DNA of 10,049 bases, taken from contig DAOUUR010000049.1 of assembly GCA_030668045.1 (NCBI GenBank), positions 1-10,049 of the forward strand, in the 5' to 3' direction. A program made the translations under genes and the position numbers. Each line of letters begins with the position of its first letter. Position 1 is the first letter of the stretch. This stretch comes from a bacterium (GTDB lineage Bacteria > Zixibacteria > MSB-5A5 > GN15 > FEB-12). Shown piece after piece: positions 6,968 to 10,049 of the stretch. Under the pieces are notes generated by a model. That model saw only the letters and a program-made list of their open reading frames with translations, did not search any database and was not told the DNA's origin.

Positions 6968-6982
6968 ATGCTCATCCCTCCG

Positions 6983-7735
6983 CTAAACATGAAACGACTC
7001 GACCAGTGATTTGATCAACAGATACCAACCATCGACCAGCACAAACAACAGAATCTTGAATGGCAGTGACACGATAATTGGCGGCAACATCATCATACCC
7101 ATCGACATCAGCACCGATGCCACGACCATGTCGATCACGAGAAACGGCACAAACAACACAAACGCAATCTGGAAGGCTGTACGCAGTTCCGATAGAACAA
7201 AACCAGGGACCAGGACGTGGAGCGGAATATCTTCGGCATTGTCGGGTTGATCTACCTTTGCGATTTGGACAAAGAGGGAAAGGTCCTTCTCCCTCGTTTG
7301 GGACAACATAAACTTACGGAACGGCTCCGTTGCCTTGGCAAACGCTTCCTCGCCGCTTATTTGCTTTTCGATGTACGGCTGCACTCCCTCGGTGTACGAT
7401 TTCTCCGCCACCGGCGCCATGACAAAAAACGTGAGTATGAGCGACAGTGCCACCAGCAACTGACTCGGTGGCATCTGGTGAATCCCCATAGCGTGCCGCA
7501 GGAAAGCCAGCACCACTGTAAAACGTATGAACGATGTCACCATGATGACAATCGAGGGTGCCAGCGATAATACTGTCAGGAGAATGACAATCTGGAGGGT
7601 GGTTGAGAAATCGGAAGGATCGGTGGCTTCACCGACCTCAATTGATATCTTCGGAAGTGACTGCGCACTAAGACCTGAGGCGACAAGTACGATCATGCCG
7701 ACCAGGAAGAGGATTCTTACCGTAGTCTTGTTCAT
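6983..7735 (-). CDS. fliP: FliP, export-gate membrane protein with cleavable signal peptide
   Basis: Five copies of FliP form most of the flagellar export pore. The 250 residues (E. coli 245) start with a signal peptide: basic NKTTVR, a hydrophobic core ILFLVGMIVLVASG and a probable cut near GLSA-QS (residues 21-26), as in other FliP proteins. Membrane segments follow near 46-68, 91-110, 175-208 and 217-241. The family signature region is clear: PGFVLSELRTAFQIAF (177-192) and PFLVIDMVVASVLMSMGMMMLPP (197-219). An in-frame TAG just upstream excludes a longer protein. The nearest purine-rich site, AGGA at 7740-7737, is only 1 nt from the ATG, with a weaker GGA about 11 nt away, so initiation may be inefficient. 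An 81-nt non-coding gap separates it from fliO, and fliQ follows after 15 nt. Confidence 0.97.
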   Translation of the reverse strand: MNKTTVRILFLVGMIVLVASGLSAQSLPKISIEVGEATDPSDFSTTLQIVILLTVLSLAPSIVIMVTSFIRFTVVLAFLRHAMGIHQMPPSQLLVALSLILTFFVMAPVAEKSYTEGVQPYIEKQISGEEAFAKATEPFRKFMLSQTREKDLSLFVQIAKVDQPDNAEDIPLHVLVPGFVLSELRTAFQIAFVLFVPFLVIDMVVASVLMSMGMMMLPPIIVSLPFKILLFVLVDGWYLLIKSLVESFHV

Positions 7736-7816
7736 ATCCTATATATTCCAGTTCCTATCGCCGCATCCATGCAGCGGGTTTGAGGCAAAATTCCGGATGC
7801 AATTACACCCGACCGA
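7736..7816 (-). other. fliO-fliP intergenic gap with nested inverted repeats
   Basis: These 81 nt have no gene and no promoter that I can recognise. Two inverted repeats are nested in them: GCATCC/GGATGC with arms at 7763-7768 and 7795-7800, and CCGC/GCGG with arms at 7761-7764 and 7774-7777. They could form competing RNA hairpins just upstream of the fliP start. The function is unknown. Confidence 0.35.
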
Positions 7817-8398
7817 TCAAGCCTCAAGCGCTTCTTTGTTTTTTATCAGTCCGATCTCCTTAAGTTTTTGCGAAGCGACGGCAATCGCCCCTCTGAAACC
7901 ATCTGTTTCCAATTGTTGCGCCGGTTCAACTGCTACAATCGCCTCTGTCTCATCGGCGGTGAATTCGGTCAGGGCCGATATATTTGACTCAGTGACTCCC
8001 ACCAGCACCGTCTTGTTGCCTACTCGGATCAACGAGACAGTTCTTTTTGGACCCACGTAGGCCGTTTCCAGAACCTCCAGTAACTGCTGCCCGTTGCGAC
8101 TGTTGTTGCGACGGTTCATCATCCGTTTGAGGACATACACTCCCCCATAGATACATGCGACCACAATCACCAGTGCGCTGAGAATTTTCAGTAGCGATGA
8201 AGCTGCCGTCAGGGACCCGCCGGTGACCGACCCACCGCCAGCCAACTCTTCCAGAGTGATTGGAACCGGCGTCTCGGTCGATGTTCGTTCGGCACTCACC
8301 GGATCGGTGTTTATCAAAACCAGACCCGCTACCGCCACGGCCAGGATAATTGCGACCGTGACCAATCGTCTGCGCATATTATTACTGTTGGTCGGCAA
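7817..8398 (-). CDS. fliO: FliO, export-gate assembly factor, probable TTG start
   Basis: FliO helps FliP assemble into the export pore and is absent from the finished gate in many species. The protein is poorly conserved; position between fliN and fliP is a strong guide. From the TTG at 8398-8396 it has 193 residues. The hydrophobic stretch LVTVAIILAVAVAGLVL (12-28) ends in a possible signal-peptidase site near VSA-ER. A second segment, LLKILSALVIVVACIYGGVYVL (69-90), is followed by basic KRMMNRR. The cytoplasmic part contains the FliO-like LLEVLETAYVGPKRTVSLIRVGNKTVLVGVTE (106-137). The TTG lies 17 nt inside fliN with AAAGG about 10 nt upstream. The alternative ATG at 8377-8375 (residue 8), 4 nt after the fliN stop, has no visible ribosome site and would give 186 residues. 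Either start leaves the membrane signal intact. Confidence 0.88.
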   Translation of the reverse strand: MPTNSNNMRRRLVTVAIILAVAVAGLVLINTDPVSAERTSTETPVPITLEELAGGGSVTGGSLTAASSLLKILSALVIVVACIYGGVYVLKRMMNRRNNSRNGQQLLEVLETAYVGPKRTVSLIRVGNKTVLVGVTESNISALTEFTADETEAIVAVEPAQQLETDGFRGAIAVASQKLKEIGLIKNKEALEA

Positions 8399-9065
8399 TG
8401 CTTCTCAACCTTTCTTCAGGAGTCATCAATTGGGTGATTCGGACGCCAAAGTTCTCGTCGATTACAACCACCTCACCTCTGGCAACGGTCTTGAAATTGA
8501 CCATCACATCGACCGGTTCACCGGCCAGCTTACTCAGTTCAACAACCGATCCCGGTCCGAGAGCGAGAATATCGGAGATCGACATTTTCGTTCGTCCCAG
8601 CTCGATTGATACCGGCAGGTTTACATCCATCAACAAATCGATGTTGCGCGGCTCCGATTTGTCGGCCGGTTCGGAAAGATGCTGGAACTCAGCTTCGGCA
8701 ACGTTAGCGGAGCCAAAGTCGATATCCTCCGGCGCAGCTCCACCATCGGCATCGGGAAGGTCTTCAAGCATCGCCAGCATCGCGGCCTCAGCATCATCCT
8801 CTGAAGCATCCTGATGTTCCGGTTCAGCGTCAGGCGTATCTTCGGCCGAGCCTTCCTCGGGAGCAGCTTCTACCTCCTCGGAGGCACCATCAGCAGCCGA
8901 CTCATCTTCCACTGCGACAGGCTCGTCGCCTGCTTCAGCAGCCGACTCCCCTTCCGCCTGCTGATCGGCCGCCATAGTGGCGTCGACCGGGGCTTCTTCC
9001 TGGTCGTTTCCGGAATCTTCTACCGGTGTATTTTCGGCCTGATCCAGATCGTTCTCATCAGCCAT
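8382..9065 (-). CDS. fliN: FliN, C-ring switch protein with long acidic N-terminal extension
   Basis: FliN lines the bottom of the C-ring, binds FliM, and receives export cargo through FliH. The 227 residues are well above the usual 100-140. Residues about 141-217 are the single SpoA domain: IDLLMDVNLPVSIELGRTKMSISDILALGPGSVVELSKLAGEPVDVMVNFKTVARGEVVVIDENFGVRIT, a textbook match. Residues 1-93 are a low-complexity stretch rich in Glu, Asp, Ala and Pro and almost free of Lys and Arg. Then come a short hydrophobic helix AAMLAMLEDL (94-103) and AEFQHLSEP (125-133), which looks like the segment that precedes SpoA in other FliN. No CheC-type phosphatase domain is present, so this is not FliY. ATG at 9065-9063 has GAGGAG at 9080-9075, 9 nt upstream, and starts 3 nt after the fliM stop, which supports the long form. 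Confidence 0.96.
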   Translation of the reverse strand: MADENDLDQAENTPVEDSGNDQEEAPVDATMAADQQAEGESAAEAGDEPVAVEDESAADGASEEVEAAPEEGSAEDTPDAEPEHQDASEDDAEAAMLAMLEDLPDADGGAAPEDIDFGSANVAEAEFQHLSEPADKSEPRNIDLLMDVNLPVSIELGRTKMSISDILALGPGSVVELSKLAGEPVDVMVNFKTVARGEVVVIDENFGVRITQLMTPEERLRSIADQQ

Positions 9066-9068
9066 TAT

Positions 9069-10049
9069 CTATATCTCCTCTACAATACCTTCTATGGCTT
9101 CAACCACTTGAAAGGCTCTCTTTTTTCCGGATAGTCCGGGCTTGGCAAAGAATTTCTTGCGTTGGTTGATCGATATTTCCATCGGCTGCACTATCTTCTT
9201 CTCGGATGGGACAATGTCGCCGGTCTTAAGTTTCAAAAAGTCTTTCATCTTAATAGTAGTATCAAGAAGATTGGCCGTCACCACCGCCGACACGCTCTGC
9301 AGGTTGTTCTCATTGAGGCTGCGGTCCACCTCATGGCTTTTTTTCTTTGTGGCGTCAATCCAGTTCTGGGCCGAGAGCTTGGTCACTATCGGTTCCAGCG
9401 ATACATACGGATAACACATGGTCAGAAGACCGGTCGATTGAAAGAGTTTGATCTGGAATGAAACAACTACAACCGTCTCGCCCGGTGGGACGATCTGGAT
9501 AAACTGCGGGTTGGTCTCGAGACTCTTCTGATCAGTCTTCATGGTGATGATGTTTTCCCAGGCGCGTTCCAGGTCTTTGTACAGCGCGTTAACGATACGC
9601 GCCAGAACAGATCGCTCGATACCGGTTAGTTCGCGTTCAGTCTCCAGAATCTTTCCGGTACCACCGAACATCCGGTCGATCAGCGAAAAAGTCAGCGTTG
9701 GATTAAAATCTACCAGACATACCGCCTCCAGTGGCGGGGCTGCAAAAGTATAGGTGCAGGACGGCGTGACCAGGGACATGATGAATTCGGAGTATGTGAT
9801 TTGATCTACTGATACCAGGTCCACATCGACAATAGTCCTCAGGGCCGCCGAGAGGGAGGAACCATAGTGCCCTGAAAAATTATCGTGAAGATTCTCCAGA
9901 GTCCTAATCTGGTCTTTTGATACTCGGTTGGGGTGCTTAAAGTCGTAGGTAACGATCGATCGTAATCGATCGTCTTCTACCGGATCGTCGGTAATCTCCT
10001 CGTCGCCGGACGACACCGTCGTCAACAGAGCATCAATCTCATCCTGTGA
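9069..10049 (-). CDS. fliM: FliM, flagellar switch protein (5' end just outside window)
   Basis: FliM joins FliG to FliN in the C-ring and binds phosphorylated CheY to reverse the motor. The frame is open to the window edge, and the first visible residues are SQDEIDALL, the conserved CheY-P-binding peptide near the true N-terminus. Only a few residues are therefore missing, and the internal TTG at 10025-10023 should not be taken as the start. 326 residues are visible. The middle domain (about 45-235 from the first visible residue) contains DRMFGGTGK (125-133), whose GGxG loop contacts FliG. The C-terminal SpoA domain (about 245-326) includes VSAVVTANLLDTTIKMKDFLKLKTGDIV, which pairs with FliN. 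It ends 3 nt before fliN. A canonical EIDALL implies that a CheY pathway exists elsewhere in the genome. Confidence 0.97.
   Translation of the reverse strand, partial: SQDEIDALLTTVSSGDEEITDDPVEDDRLRSIVTYDFKHPNRVSKDQIRTLENLHDNFSGHYGSSLSAALRTIVDVDLVSVDQITYSEFIMSLVTPSCTYTFAAPPLEAVCLVDFNPTLTFSLIDRMFGGTGKILETERELTGIERSVLARIVNALYKDLERAWENIITMKTDQKSLETNPQFIQIVPPGETVVVVSFQIKLFQSTGLLTMCYPYVSLEPIVTKLSAQNWIDATKKKSHEVDRSLNENNLQSVSAVVTANLLDTTIKMKDFLKLKTGDIVPSEKKIVQPMEISINQRKKFFAKPGLSGKKRAFQVVEAIEGIVEEI
9075..9080 (-). promoter_or_regulatory. Strong ribosome binding site supporting the long FliN
   Basis: GAGGAG, inside the last codons of fliM, is 9 nt before the ATG at 9065-9063. It supports translation of the acidic extension rather than a start nearer to the SpoA domain. 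Confidence 0.8.

Noticed and set aside
9954..9971. Cluster of three GATC sites with CGATCG palindromes
   Set aside because: It falls inside fliM codons for Asp, Arg and Ile and is explained by codon choice. There is no origin or partition gene nearby.
10023..10025. TTG as the fliM start
   Set aside because: The frame continues upstream to the window edge and encodes the conserved SQDEIDALL peptide, so the true start is outside the window.

Overview
The window is one uninterrupted block of flagellar genes, all read from the minus strand, so transcription runs from the high coordinates to the low ones. In that order the genes are fliM (5' end outside the window), fliN, fliO, fliP, fliQ, fliR, flhB, flhA, flhF, flhG (a MinD/ParA-like ATPase) and fliA, a sigma-28 family sigma factor whose 3' end is outside the window. 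No RNA gene, mobile element, CRISPR array or plus-strand gene is supported.

The organism is a flagellated bacterium of middling GC content. It has a canonical FliM CheY-binding peptide and a FliN that is a SpoA-domain protein without a CheC-type phosphatase part. FlhF and FlhG suggest polar or number-controlled flagella. The order fliM-fliN-fliO-fliP-fliQ-fliR-flhB-flhA-flhF-flhG-fliA is widespread outside the enterics. I cannot fix the phylum. The divergent FlhF, the acidic FliN and a sigma-54-like site would suit a poorly sampled Gram-negative lineage (for example Deltaproteobacteria-like or FCB-group), but that is a guess.

Layout by function: 10049-8382 encodes the switch / C-ring proteins FliM and FliN. 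8398-2521 encodes the flagellar type III export gate: FliO (assembly factor), FliP-FliQ-FliR (export pore), FlhB (substrate-specificity switch) and FlhA (export motor and chaperone docking). 2546-536 encodes FlhF and FlhG, which set flagellar place and number. 528-1 encodes the late-gene sigma factor. Most junctions are tight or overlapping: 26 nt for flhA/flhF, 17 nt for fliN/fliO as called here, 8 nt for flhF/flhG, and gaps of 1-15 nt elsewhere. The exceptions are an 81-nt gap between fliO and fliP and a 213-nt gap between fliQ and fliR.

This is mostly a standard system. The points that deserve a second look are: (1) an FlhF that keeps its fold and P-loop but has lost the normal DTAGR and TKLD GTPase motifs; (2) an FlhG partner with no recognisable DQAxxLR FlhF-activating motif; (3) the fliQ-fliR gap, with a sigma-54-like site and a G-run cluster on the template strand; (4) a long acidic N-terminal extension on FliN.
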